Source: Leptobrachium leishanense
Lineage: Eukaryota; Chordata; Amphibia; Anura; Megophryidae
NCBI GenBank assembly: GCA_009667805.1
Contig: CM019063.1
Span: 90,624,349-90,688,348 of the forward strand
Reading direction: 5' to 3'
DNA length: 64,000 nucleotides
Part shown: piece by piece, positions 22,951 to 35,197 of the stretch
Numbering within the stretch: the first letter of the stretch is position 1
Layout: every line of letters starts with the position of its first letter
Notes under the pieces: model-generated
What the model was told of the DNA's origin: nothing
What the model saw: only the letters and a program-made list of their open reading frames with translations
Database searches by the model: none
Program-made: the position numbers and the translations under genes

Positions 22951-23368
22951 TAATTTTTCATGGATGAATCTTTCATAAACAACATATGAGAATTTGTGTG
23001 ATTCACTTGATGTCCTCTTCTTTAGGTATTGAGAATTTCTGAGACCTTCAAATCTTTCACAACCCCACGGTTACAGTTTATCTGGAAAAATAGGACACCT
23101 GGCTTCTTCACATGCCTGCATTCTGCTTTTATTCTTATTTTGTAAAAAAAAAAAAAAAATTCTAGGACATTTCAGTGGTTGATTTAAAATGGATGAAGCT
23201 TTTTGTCCTTGTCCCTTTTTGTCATTCTTTTGGTATTTTGTTTTTCCTGTCTTACTGGATGTCAGCATGATAATGGGTTGCTATGAAGTTGCATTCTTTT
23301 ACAGACCCCAAACATTTTATTTTTCCAAACAGGTTTAGATCCCTGACATAAGTGAGACGATCAGTATA
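22951..23368. other. Non-coding DNA between two Tc1 elements
   Basis: AT-rich with an A run at about 23144-23158. No coding relic recognised. Confidence 0.4.
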
Positions 23369-24967
23369 CAGTATCTCACAGAAGTGAGTACACCCCTCAT
23401 ATTTTTGTAAATATTTTATTATAACTTTTCATGTGACGACACTGAAGAAATGACACTTTGCTACAATGTAAATTAGTGAGTGTACAGCTTGTATAACAGT
23501 GTAAATTTTATGTCCCCTCAAAATAACTCAACACACAGCCATTAATGTCTGAACCGCTGGCAACAAAAGTGCATACACCCCTAAGTGAAAATATTGAAAT
23601 TGGGCCCAATTATCCATTTTCCCTCCCCGGTGTCATATGACTCGTTAGTGTTAGAAGGTCTCAGGTGTGAATGGGGAACATGTGTTAAATTTGGTGTTAT
23701 CGCTCTCACTCTCTCATACTGGTCACTGGAAGTTCAACAAGGCACCTCATGGCAAAGAGGATCTGAAAAACAGAATTGTTGCTCTACATAAAGATGGCTA
23801 AAAGAAGATTGCCAAGACCCTGAAACTTAGCTGCAGCACAGTGGCCAAGACCATACAGCAGTTTATCAGGACAGGTTCCACTCAGAACAGGCTTCGCCAC
23901 GGTCGACCAAAGAAGTTGAGTGCATTTGCGCAGCGTCATTTCCAGAGGTTGTCTTTGGGAAATAGACTTATGAGTGCTGCCAGCATTGCTGAAAAGGTTG
24001 AAGGGATGGGGGGTCAGCCTGTCAGTGCTCAGACCATACGCCGCACACTGCATCAAATTGGTCTAGATGGCTGTCGTCCCAGAAGGAAGCCGCTTCTAAA
24101 GATGATGCACAAGAAAGCCTGCAAACAGTTTGCTGAAGACAAGCAGACTTATTACGGGACCCATGTCCTGTGGTCTGATGAGACCAAGATAAACTTATTT
24201 GATTCAGATGGTGTCAAGCGTGTGTGGTGGCAACCAGGTGAAGAGTACAAAGACAAGTGTGTCTTGCCTACAGTCAAGCATTGTAGTGGGTGTGTCATGG
24301 TCTGGGGCTGCATGTGTGCTGCCGGCAATAGGGAGCTGCAGTTCATTGAGGGAACCATGAATGCCAACATGTACTGTGATATACTGAAGCAGAGCATGAT
24401 CCCCTCCTTTTGGAGACTGGGCCATGGGGCAGTATTCCAACATAATAAGGACCCCAAACACACCTCCAAGACGACCACTGCCTTGCTAAAGAAGCTGAGG
24501 GTAATGGTGATGGACTGGCCATGCATGTCTCCAGATCTAAACCCTATTGAGCACCTGTGGGGCATCTGTGGGGCATCCACAAATGGAAGGTGGAGGAGCG
24601 CAAGGTCTCTAACATCCACCAGCTCCGAGATGTTGTCATGGAGGTTTGGAAGACTCCAATGGCAACCTCTGAAGCTCTGGTGAACTCCATGCCCAAGATG
24701 GTTAAAGGCAGTGCTGGAAAATAATGGTGGCCACACAAAATGTTGACACTTTGGGCCCAATTTGGAAATTTTCACTTAGGGTGTACTCACTTTTGTTGCC
24801 AGCGGTTTAGACATTAATGGCTGTGTGTTGAGTTATTTTGAGGGGGCAGCAAGTTTACACTGTTATAAAAGTTGTACACTCACTACTTTACATTGTAGCA
24901 AAGTGTCATTTCTTAAGTGTTGTCATATGAAAAGATATAATAAAAAAATTACTTCTGTGTGATACTG
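23369..24967 (+). mobile_element. Complete but inactive Tc1 element
   Basis: A 1,599-bp element flanked by TA (23367-23368 and 24968-24969). It has inverted repeats of about 200 bp at each end (23369-23592 and 24765-24967), starting CAGTATC. Each arm contains two related direct-repeat sites (GTGAGTACACCCC outside, GTGCATACACCCC inside), the IR/DR arrangement typical of some Tc1 families and used as transposase-binding sites. A single transposase gene lies between. Length and layout are those of an intact Tc1; only the coding sequence is damaged. Confidence 0.95.
23745..24745 (+). pseudogene. Tc1 transposase pseudogene
   Basis: The longest open part spans 23841-24683. The reading frame really begins upstream, because it continues back from 23841 in frame to a TAA at 23799-23801 that lies where helix-turn-helix residues are expected (KKIAKTLKLSCSTVAK follows it). 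Numbered from 23841, the first catalytic Asp is D113 in WSDETK and the Glu is E237 in NPIEHLW. The position 34 residues before that Glu, which should be the second Asp, is Asn202 (AAT at 24444-24446). A perfect 11-bp tandem duplication, CTGTGGGGCAT at 24555-24565 and 24566-24576, shifts the frame right after the Glu. A premature stop, a lost catalytic residue and a frameshift together make it inactive. Confidence 0.9.
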
Positions 24968-25050
24968 TATCTCTTTTTACTCTTGTGCTGGCAACTATGT
25001 CATGAAAAAAGGGGGAGCACTCTTTCACTAGTTCAAAATCAAATTACTTT

Positions 25051-25231
25051 CAGGGTTATTCAGAGAGAGGTGAAATCGAGGAGAATGGCAGGAGATAAGA
25101 ACAATCTAGACCAAATAGCCGATTTGGAAAGCGAGAGAAATGGGAGAATTTTTCGGGTTTGGCTATTTTGACCTAGAATTTTTGCTTCTCCAGTCATTCT
25201 CCTGGTTTTCACCTCTCTCTGAATAACCCTG
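25051..25231. mobile_element. Fully palindromic MITE (copy 1)
   Basis: A 181-bp element whose two halves are imperfect reverse complements, beginning CAGGGTTATTCAGAGAGAGG and ending with its complement. It is followed by TA on the right. A copy of nearly equal length and opposite orientation is at 35198-35379. The TA at one edge and the ends suggest a mariner-derived foldback MITE. Confidence 0.8.
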
Positions 25232-25740
25232 TATGTATCCTCTTCTTTACCTAGCATTTGGACATATACAATTTCTCAATACATTATATGTATAATAAAT
25301 ACTGGTTCACTGTATATTTTAAACCATAATATAACTAGGTTAAATATGTTTCCTCTAACCTCAAGTTCAACAGTATGCAGATTATTGACGCTTTATGCAG
25401 ATTTGTTTATTGGATTTTATTTCTCTAGAATCACGAAGGAAATCATTAATTGTAGGTTAAAGTTTTAACTGAAAGCCTCAAACTGTGATCTTCATATTTT
25501 AAGTTCTATACACAAGTCAGCATCACAATATATCCCATACAATGTATGTGGCCATATCATCCATGTCTCATGCTATCTTTTTCCTCCCATGCTACGTGCA
25601 TGTTTATAAGATGTTTCTGACTATAACTTGTTTGGTGTATTGTATTATGTATTACCTGTACATATATTTTATTCTAATTTAAGTGAACGCATCAATTCAT
25701 GGCATACTGACAAGTCATGGCATTAATTATTTTAATTAGG
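25232..25740. other. AT-rich non-coding DNA
   Basis: Nothing recognised in this half kilobase, and no repeat shared with the rest of the window. Confidence 0.4.
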
Positions 25741-26540
25741 TAATACGGCGAAAGAACGAGACAGACTGGATTGTTTAAACAGTAAAGACACCTGAGGCAG
25801 TGGGGCTATCTACAGAGGACAACTTGAATACATGGGTACATATAGAGGAGAAAGCAGAGGATACCATTGCTTTCGATGGAGATTATTCTATTATAGTTCT
25901 GCCTCAAATTTCCTTCATTTATAGCTTGCAATACGCTAATGAAGGCCTGAAGCAACTCAGGCGTAGGGCCCTTAAGTTGCCTCTGATGCCAGGAAGCAAG
26001 GAGGAATTTCTTCTCACTCTGTGCGGCTTAGCGCGTGAGGTGTTAGAGCGGGAGTTTGCAGGGGCGGGGTTGTAGGAGGGTACTTAAGGCGCGTGCTGGG
26101 TTCCTCTTTTTCTCCTGAGGTAGATCGGTTAAGAAATCCCCACCCTCCCTCCCCTTTTTTATTTATTTATAGGGATGTGGTTTTGTGGGTTGGGTTTTTT
26201 GGGTTTGGTTATTCCCCTTTGTCACAGCGGGGGGCTTGTAGGCAGTGCTGGGGTAGGGGTTCCTTTATTTAGGTGGTATTGGATGGGAGATGGAGCGGAG
26301 TTTTTGTTGGTTGGTTTGGAGGAGGTGTGGTGGTTGTGTGGAGTTCCCTGACAGCACTGTCCATTTATTATTATAATTTTATATGGTATTTGTATATGTT
26401 TGGTTTTTTTTAGCTGTGGCCTATATATATAATAAATATATATATTATTCCACAGTTTTGTTTTCGTGTCCTTTTTTGTGTGTGTCTTGTTTTTTATCTC
26501 CTTGCGGACGGACGGACGGTCATCAGTAGGCAACTTATAT
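25741..26540 (+). other. GC-richer block with a 91-codon open frame, possible retroelement piece
   Basis: The block stands out by base composition. It holds an open frame at 25800-26075 (91 codons: acidic N-terminus, RRR near the middle, GLAREVLERE near the end), followed by a GGGCGGGG-rich and polypyrimidine stretch and then an AT microsatellite near 26430-26452. No domain was recognised. The layout (short coding end, G-rich then T-rich tail) resembles the end of an LTR or DIRS-type retroelement, but no terminal repeats were found, so this is weak inference. Confidence 0.25.
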
Positions 26541-28500
26541 TATTGGATAACCATTATTTTTGGCACACTATTTTTCATTTGTTCTTCTCTTAAAGGGACC
26601 AGCCTAATTAGTTCAATGAACATGGTTTTGGCCTTGTAAAAATGCAAAAAAAAATTAAAAATTTTTTTTTAAAAAAAGGAAGCTTTTTGGGGCTGTGCAT
26701 GACGATTTTTTTACTTAAAATACTTTATTACACCTCCAAAACATGTAAAGGTACACAAACAGGCCTAATCACTAAAGGTGAGAATCGCAGGAAAAGTGAA
26801 AATTCAAGTTTCACCTTTTAGTGAATAGACCTGTTAGTAAAATATATTTGATTGTAAAATAATAAAACATGAATTTAATAAATCTGTATTTTTTTAAAAC
26901 CTGAGATATCCGTGTCCTGTGATTTGTAATAAAGATTAGTTGCATGTTATATTTTCCCTACAAACTTTTATGAATGCTTCTCTTGATAGTACCAGGCAGG
27001 GGGCTATTATTATAATTTCACATTTTTTATCTATATTATAGTACTATGTATATGCGATCCGTAGCACTAGTGGTGTATATCCAAAGTTCAGCTTATTTAA
27101 TATGCCGGCGTTACTTGAAAATACAACACCTCTATGTGAGTGAAGGGCTATATTCATCATTAATATAATAACCTTTCCTATTGTATGCCTTCTTATTGTG
27201 AGCATAGACAGGGAACATAAAAGTAAATTGGCGAAGGTAATCTCGCTGGGTACCATAGCTTAATCATGTCCACGGGTAATTATTTAAGCAGGTAGCCCTG
27301 TGTACATTTCCTTTTTGCATTAGGAACACTTGAATGTAATTTTAATACATTATGAGTGGGAAAAAAATAGGGCTGGCAGTTTTTCACGTCAAAAAACTGC
27401 CACAACGTTGAAAAACAGTCATTCTTCAATGTATATATTGCTCCTGTATAGTGAAAGTGAGAATAAATTACAAAAGAACAAAGGACTGTTATTAAATCAA
27501 AAATTATCTGGCAACTGTAGCAGAGCGCACAGCCCACACCATGGTTGATATTACGTATCAGCAAGAGTTTTTATAAGAGGATTCTTTTTTATGGTTACCT
27601 AATGTGGGATTTTAATACTCCATGGCATCCATTCATCAGCTATTTGCTATACAATGCTCGTATAGTCAGGTGATTAGTACGCTGAGGCATAGATGCTTCC
27701 TAAGTATTCCTTTAATGATGAAAGCCAATAGAAATGTTGTATTGTTGTTGACACACAAGCAATTTGAACTTCATTCATTCATTTCCTATAAGCCTGGAAG
27801 CTTGTCTGGGCAGGGTGCTCTATATTTAATATTTATTGTCTTTTTTTTAAATTCCTCATCTGTTATTGACCCCTCTACAAAATTTAAATAATGATATCGA
27901 TAATAATAATAAAAATAATAATAATAATAAAAATAACCCATTGGGTGCCAGTCGCTGGGTGTGTGTAGGGAATTGGTAACGGTTACAAGTAAGTTAGAAA
28001 TCTAAGAAATATGAGTGGTACAAGATCCAGTTTTAAGGTGCAAACTGTGAGAAGCATATAAACTGCCTCCAACACAGCTACATGCCATTTTCCAGTGCAT
28101 GTGCTGTTTAGCAATTGCTTAAAGGCTGAATGATTGTAGGGGCCACTAATGGGCCCCATTTTCCTATAAGCTCAGCTGTCAATTGTATTTTAGAAAGGGT
28201 CGTATGTCTAAGGCAATGGAGTCTGCCGTGGCATGGGAAACTCGCTACCTGCCTTTCGCAAACCGTGGAAATTGAATTTTACTCTCTCCCGTGCCCCAGG
28301 CAATAATAATTAGATTGTAAGTTCTTCGGGAACTAATTTCTGTTTCCTTTGTTCCCATTCCTCATGCAAGGGTACTGATACTGTTTAAGCCAAATGGAGT
28401 GATACAGCCTAATTATTTCTTAAATCCTGCGGAAAAAATATATTTAGCTTGAGTATTTAATGAAAGCATTTCATTTATATATAGAAGATATTGAATTGCT
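26541..28500. other. AT-rich, apparently single-copy DNA
   Basis: No coding relic or shared repeat recognised. An (AAT)n-type tract lies at about 27895-27936. Open frames are short and on both strands. Confidence 0.45.
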
Positions 28501-28935
28501 TTATTTAAAAAAAAAAACAATTTGCTTAACATCTCAAGAAAGAAACATACACAAACCGTGTCTCATTCAATTGTATTTAGACCTTGAACACTCATACATA
28601 ACCTGATTACATATTGTTAATTTGCCGACAATTCGCCCTTACATGATACGCACGGAATCATAGCCCACGTCGTTAAAATAAACGAAGATAGCGGGGGCAA
28701 AAAAAAAATGTATTTCTTTGTGAGCGCAAATAAAGACAAGCGAATAAAAATCTGCTTTATCAACACCATAGTAGCTTCCTACTAAGCACAAATGAATATG
28801 CTGTATGAACACGCCGCTGATGCAACCCAAGGAAATTAGCACATGATGGACACAAAAGAATATCTCACATGCAGATTTCTCCCGTAACCAGCATCGAGTC
28901 ACACGGAGAAAGAAAAGGGGGTAAAAATTAGAAAA
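28501..28935. other. Candidate conserved non-coding block A
   Basis: A block of mixed composition with few simple repeats inside an AT-rich, repeat-poor stretch. It contains CG dinucleotides and homeodomain-like AT motifs, as vertebrate conserved enhancers often do. The minus-strand open frame at 28639-28902 has no recognised domain. Conservation cannot be shown without alignment. Confidence 0.3.
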
Positions 28936-29079
28936 TTCCCACGAAATAACGCAATTAAAACCTTTGTGTTGTTTCTTTTTATATATTTATTTATTTTTAT
29001 GCATGTGCAATGTAGGCAGCTGTCCTTTTTCTTCTTTAGTTTTTTTTTTTTAAACCATAATTCATTACGCCAGGAAAAA

Positions 29080-29260
29080 AAAAAAATACAGCATTCTTTG
29101 AGAATATTGAAATCGGATGAAATGGTGTGAGGCCCAGCTGCAAAATGAATTTGCTATTTGCATAGCCTGCATACCCTATTTGCATAAAGCATGTCTTTTG
29201 TGTGTCATTAGGAGTCAGCAATGTGGCAGTGTAAAATAATGTATGCACAGAAATGTTATT
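29080..29260. promoter_or_regulatory. Candidate enhancer with two octamer-type sites
   Basis: Two ATTTGCAT octamer motifs, the POU-factor site, lie about 27 bases apart near 29155 and 29182. Nearby are CAGCTG (an E-box near 29137) and ATTAG. The block is complex sequence in a repeat-poor region. Clusters like this are common in vertebrate developmental enhancers. The regulatory role is inference. Confidence 0.35.
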
Positions 29261-30530
29261 TCCTCCAGCCAGAAAGCGGTGCTTATTTTAAAGGTATGCA
29301 TTCATTTCGCCACTTAGTTTCGTCTACTATGGTAAGGCGATTTTTACTTACAGAACGAATCTGCAGTGTCTCTTTACAGAAATAAAACTAGCGTATATTT
29401 ACGCCATGATAACCATCTGCAGAGGGGAAAAAAGACGAAAAGACAACCCAAAAAACCACACACACATATACTAAACAAAAGGCACATAGTGTACAGAATA
29501 CTTTTATTCTTCAGAGGCAGATTGTTATACTCGCTTCTCTTCATCATTCATGGTAAAAAAAATTAAAGTCGCAGTCTGGCAGATAATGTGGGGAGCTTTG
29601 TGACTGAGAAAAAATGCATTATTTATATGCAAAGTAGTATATTTTAGCTCTGATGTACATCTAGAATGATAGTGCTTAGATATAATAATAACTATTTGCA
29701 TACTGCCGCGTGACGCAAAACGTATATGGGCTGTGCTTAATGCTCCTTCAATATGTACCTTTGTTCCGTACAGTGATTGATTGATTGCACGCGAGTAAAA
29801 TTAATGCCTGCCGTATTCGCATGTAAAATTTCAAAGCAGTGATTTGTACAGGACCGTAAAAAAAAATTGCATATCGTTAATTCTTCTCTGTTTGCCCCCC
29901 CCCCCCCGCACTTTTCGTGAGGGGAGAAAAAAATTCCCAATTAACGCTTCTGGTTCCACAGAATGCACAACACGTCACCAGGTATCCCAAAAATTATATA
30001 TATATACATATATATATATATAGCTATAGATATATTAAAGAATGTATGCAATAGTATGGTGTAACAGAGATTTATAATGTTATTATGTATAAAGAAAAAC
30101 CAACCAATAGGTTTGGGGGGGATCTGTATATATGTGTGTGAGAAAAGACAGAGATACACGTAAAGAAATATATATAAATGTGTAGTCATGTGTATGTATA
30201 GCTATATTATCTGCATAGAATTCCCCCGCGCATACACACAGGTTGGTATCTCCTGGATTCTGCTTCCCATAATGCTATTCACGATTCATTTCTACCTCTT
30301 TGTATCTGTTTTTTGCTTCTAAACAGCCATTTTGAATGTAAAAGCTTTATCAGGAAGCGTTCTATGGTATCGAACGACAATGCAGTTCACAAACTAGCAA
30401 GGGAAGTCCATTTATACACACACACACATATATATATAATGAATGCAGCGTTAACGAGGCTTAATCATTCCCCCTTTGTGTTTGTTTCTTCATTAAGCCC
30501 AAACTATGCTCTCGCCCCCACGTACACAGA
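29261..30530. other. AT-rich DNA with microsatellites
   Basis: Includes a C run at about 29897-29908, TA-rich tracts near 29996-30032 and a (CA)n(TA)n tract at about 30418-30440. No coding relic recognised. Confidence 0.45.
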
Positions 30531-30534
30531 ATGA

Positions 30535-30905
30535 TTTGATGTGAAGATGGTATGACAGGCCTGGCTTCTCCCGGTGCAGCTGGCATCGCTGATGCCCAAA
30601 GCCAGCGCTCGTTGTAGCGGGATCATGAGAGATCCGTTCTGAGCACAGTTTGCCTGTCAGTTTCCCATGCGTCTCGGAGCTCTCAGCTCCATCCTTGAAT
30701 CCCCTTAATGAGAAGTGGAGGACAATGCCAGTATTGTTGTTTCTTTTCGGAACCTCGCAGAAAGAACAATTGCTGTTTACCCAAGCATTTGTACTCCCCA
30801 AATTCTGTCGATAATTACTTGTAGAGCGCTGATTAACTCTGCTCTCTGCTTCTGTACAATAGACCATTGAAGTAGACACAGGACATAGCTTGCTGTACCT
30901 CACAG
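30535..30905. promoter_or_regulatory. Candidate conserved non-coding block B
   Basis: A 370-bp block of balanced composition and no simple repeats, containing GATAATTACTTG, CTGATTAAC and ACAATAGACCATTG, which resemble homeodomain and SOX sites. A 136-codon minus-strand frame (30493-30903) crosses it but shows no domain and no codon pattern that I trust. I read it as non-coding regulatory-like DNA. Confidence 0.3.
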
Positions 30906-32171
30906 TCTTTTAACAGTCTGCAAGGGTGGGGATGCCCACTCTTAGTTATCGTAAAAAAAAACAAAAAAACACAAGATACTTACATGATTTGTGCATACCA
31001 CATCAAAAAATTACACACCATGATAGAACACACTCATTTCTTTTCCTAGCTAAGCAGTTCTCAAGGTATTCAGAGGCTTTTATATTATTTTAACATACCT
31101 CTCACTGACTGACATATCCCGTGTATTTTAAAATAATTGTGTAAAAAAAATAATAAAAATCAGTCAAGTGACATGGCACTATTTTACCCGTTCTTTTGTA
31201 TTTCATAGTAGGCAAAGCAGCATTTATTGTCTTTGTGAGAATTAACGTTTTTTTTTTTTGTCTTATGATTTGGGAAATAATTCCACATTGTCAGATCTCT
31301 GCCCAGACTCCCAGAGTCCCCTCCCCCCACGGACTCGTCTACTTGCAGCTCTATGCAAAACAGAATCATGAATATGCGTAATTATGGAGATCCATGGTAA
31401 TTTTTCAGGGTTATCCGAAGTGACGTTTATAGGACAGCAGCATATATCAATTTAAATGGGAGTGACAAATATCGTACCATTTTTTTTTTTTGTTTCTGTA
31501 GTATTTTCAATATATTCTAGGTTTCTCACAGGAATATTGAGAACTACCAGCATTTTAAATGATACAAGCAAAAGCAAGCAAATAAAAAAAAATGAAATAT
31601 ACTACTGCTTTCTTTTTTTTTTTCTTTTTTTATTTATAACCAGGATGCCTTAACATTTTGATAACAGTACATTAAATATGATGATTTATTCTCGTAGTGA
31701 ATGATATCCTTTAATAACATTTTTTTTTTATATATAGCTGTCCCTGATACTTTTCTGTTTTCTTATTTTCATTTATTGTTTTGCTTGTTTTTTTATAGTT
31801 TTAATAATTTAAGCATTGCAAATTAACGTTCAGACAGATCACGGCTACCATGTAATATATTCTTGATCATCAAGGTAAAACTACCATATGAAATAATGAC
31901 GGTAAACAGACATAAACTAGTTAACCCTATCAGTCTCCTAAAAATATAACTTAACTTTTTAGGGGGTTATCTTTTCACTTCTCAATTCAGTTCCCTCCTC
32001 CTTCCGATTTCTATTATTATTAAACCATCTGCAATTGACTTATAAGTGCAAGCGAGTGTGTTTTAAGCCTTGCTCATTCAAACGGTACATGTAAAGAGTT
32101 AATGATTTATATGCAACGGGAATTAAGTTCAGTAAAAACACATTTTTGTTTTATTTTTTCATTTTTTTTGA
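30906..32171. other. AT-rich non-coding DNA
   Basis: Many T and A runs and no coding relic. Nothing shared with other parts of the window. Confidence 0.45.
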
Positions 32172-32232
32172 GAAAGGATTTTACCAGGAAGGATACATTG
32201 AGATTTCTCTCGTTTTCAAGTATGTCCTGATT
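32172..32232 (-). mobile_element. CR1/L2 LINE or SINE tail fragment
   Basis: About 60 bp from AGGATTTTACCAGGAAGG to CAAGTATGTCCTG match the shared tail of the LINE at 35665 and of the SINEs. Only the extreme 3' end is present, so LINE or SINE origin cannot be decided. Confidence 0.8.
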
Positions 32233-32499
32233 CTATACATTTTGTTTAAGCGTTTTAATTTGTATTTACATATGATGCGAATATATATGATATATTGTAT
32301 ATGTCTATAAAGAAATATATACATTCATACGTACATAGATACACATGGATATGTGTGTATATATGCATATAGACATTATATGTATAAATTAATTTGTAGC
32401 GGTAGATAGACAGACAGACATTCAGTTAGTTATAGGCAGAGCCACTTTATTTACGACATTCTCTAAAAGCTGGTGTTAGATGCTGCAACATGACGTATA

Positions 32500-32970
32500 A
32501 TTTAACAGACTTTCTCACAACATCATGGCTCTAAAATCTGCACTGCTATTACCCAGTATTTAAATCCTCCAGCCATCCTAAAGAAGTCCTCAAATAATTA
32601 GTGAAGCCTTCTGCAGCAAGAGATAGAGCTAATAGAAACAATGAATAATGACAGCGCGCATTACTATGCCATATTCCAAGCGCCTGGCTGCATATAAACA
32701 TGCGCAATATGGCATGCCACAAACAGTGCGGAATATGATCTTTTCCAAACGATCACAGAATAAACATCGCACATCATTTACGCCGCTGCAGCAGATATAT
32801 TCATATGCACCTTACCCACAGCGGAATTAGTATGAAAATTACTTCGAGAACCAAATTACACGAGGGCGTTTTATGCATGATGTCACAAATCTGCGTTGCA
32901 GCACAGTCATTTTAACACATTCACTGCTAGCGATAAGCGCGGCTCATTTTCACGTTGGTTTTATGCTGAT
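32500..32970. promoter_or_regulatory. Candidate conserved non-coding block C
   Basis: A 470-bp block with balanced composition in repeat-poor DNA. It contains AATAATTAGTG, ATGAATAATGACAG, GCATATAAACATGCG, TTATGCATGATG and CGGAATTAG, resembling dense homeodomain, POU and forkhead-type sites. No credible coding frame. The regulatory role is inference. Confidence 0.35.
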
Positions 32971-34545
32971 ATTACAAACTTAATCTATAATGTAGGAAAT
33001 TAATTGGCATAATGGATTCATAAAGTGGAGGTGAGAACCCCTGACATGGAAATGTATATATAATCCATTCCAGAATGACTCACCTATACTGTATATACAA
33101 TGTACTGAGCAGAGCGTCCAGGAACAAGTTCTAGGGAGAAAAAAATGAGAGTTTAATCCCGTAATTGAGACGATTACATATGCTGCCGTTTGTATCGTTA
33201 GTCAGCATATCAATAAGGTTACGGTAATTGAGAGTGAGATGTATAATTAGTTTTAAAGCAATGGGTAAATGCCATGGGGAGGAGGCTTCTGTTTGCTGGA
33301 AATTCATTTGTCTTGTAACAAAAATAAAAGTAGCATAAGTTTAAATCGTCACATTTATAACTGGATTTATTTTTTTTCATTATTCTGCCAATGTGTTTTA
33401 TTATTTTTATCAACTGGTAATAAATAAACATTAAAGACAAATATCATTGGTGAGAATAATAAAGGGTAACATTGTTTGATTTGTTATTGTGTTTGTTTTT
33501 ACAGAATGTTCACAAGCATAATGAAAAACGTAGAATTTCTTACGAACTCCTCCTCTCTAAAACGGTAAATTCCAAACGTGGAACATGGGATATAAACAAG
33601 GTATGTTCATTACTGATTGTCTTCTGATGCCCTCTAATGAAGCCGAAGGGTCTTGGTTCATGATCGCCCTTCTTTTTTCTTATGGTGGGCGGCTGGCATT
33701 TGGAAAAATCTCTAACCTTGACTGTAAACCTCTACAGATTTGCCAGTATCATTTCTTTACTAATTAAACAGACCTATTTATATACGTAAACGGCAGCTTT
33801 GTTACCTTTCCTAGCAATCGCGAGGCGTAATTAAGTTTAAACGTCTCTCTGGAGGAATATTAAATACATTCCTAGAGACAATACAGCATATTTATCGCCT
33901 TTTTTTTCTTCCTTTTTTTTCTTTTACTTGATATTTATGTTTAATATCTTTTGTCGCTTTATGGAAAGCTGTGCTCGCTCCAAGAGATTTGTCAGATGCG
34001 TAGCACATGGACGCTGTAAACCCTGTAATAAAATCAGTTTAATTTAATCCTGGGGTATTATTCAGCATGCAAATGAAGGCTTGCAGTTTCCCTTGGCCCG
34101 CTGTCACATAGGCAGCCGCGTTCCAGACGCTGGCACGGTGGATATGTTCGGGATTCTCCCAGCACCCCTCCCCCTCCATAGCAAGACTTGGTCTCAGCTG
34201 CCTGCCCTTCACAGAAAACCACAAACCAAGGAAACATATCAGTGGTAGCGCCCTGTAAATTAACTTGACATTTGATGCAGAAAAAAAAAAACTAAACGCA
34301 TACAAAGACATTGAAAACAAATGCCACTAAGGACCGCCACTACATACATCGTGGATTTCAAAGGAATATACAAAGTGGCGATCCTCTTGTGACCATACTC
34401 TGTGCATATGAGCAGTTTCTTTGTTTCTTATCATCCATTCATTCTTCGTTAAACGCTTAGGATTAATTAAATAAGGCCCATATCCTCTGCCTATTTGATG
34501 CATTACCCCTAATTAACCCCTTCTTTCCACTTTTTTTCCCCTTTA
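32971..34545. other. AT-rich, apparently single-copy DNA
   Basis: No coding relic was recognised. Complex non-repetitive blocks around 33560-33760 and 34030-34320 could also be conserved non-coding DNA, but nothing specific supports this. Confidence 0.4.
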
Positions 34546-34773
34546 GTGTCCATAATCCGTCTCGAAAATGGAAAAATATGTCCTCTGCGTTTGGCTATAT
34601 TATTCAAGTCAGTGAGGAAGAGGAACGAGTTAGTCATGGCTTCCCAAATATTTCCCCAACATGGCCCAGAAAAACAGAATTATCTTGTGTTCTGTAGATC
34701 TCCAGAAAAAAAGAACGGTAGTTGCATTAAAGCCATTACAGCAGGCTTTGAAGACGACATAAGGACAGAATAA
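34546..34773 (+). other. Open frame after a strong acceptor-like site (possible exon)
   Basis: A polypyrimidine tract (CCCTTCTTTCC, then TTTTTTTCCCC) and TTTAG lie immediately before 34546, and a 75-codon frame stays open to a stop at 34771. This is what the last exon of a transcript could look like. The peptide resembles nothing I know, no branch point or paired donor was established, and a non-coding RNA exon or chance is equally likely. Confidence 0.2.
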
Positions 34774-35197
34774 TTATTCCATATCAGAAGCTATATTCAC
34801 CGAAAGGTGAGGCACAGTGTATTTAGGCTATTAGACATGCAGGAATGTTAACGTTGCATTATTATGTGTTATTGTGACTGCCGGAGCCCTGCTGCCTCCT
34901 CCTTCTCTCCTCCCTTTCACTAGCTGTCTCTGCAGTGCTAGCAATGCCGTTTCCACCCAATGCCTGGCCTTGTGGCATGCACGCACATACAGCATCAGCA
35001 CACTCTATATATTAAAAAAAATAATGAATCTTCATTTTTTGTAGTTTATTGGACAGACTGAGAACGTAATATTTAGAGTCTTTTTAACTAATTATCTAAA
35101 TTATTACAAATATTTTATTTCTATATTTATTCTTGTCGTCTATTGTCCATTGATATGCATGCCATGATAACTTGCATTTTGGATTATCTTTGACTAT
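34774..35197. other. Non-coding DNA
   Basis: Nothing recognised. Confidence 0.4.
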
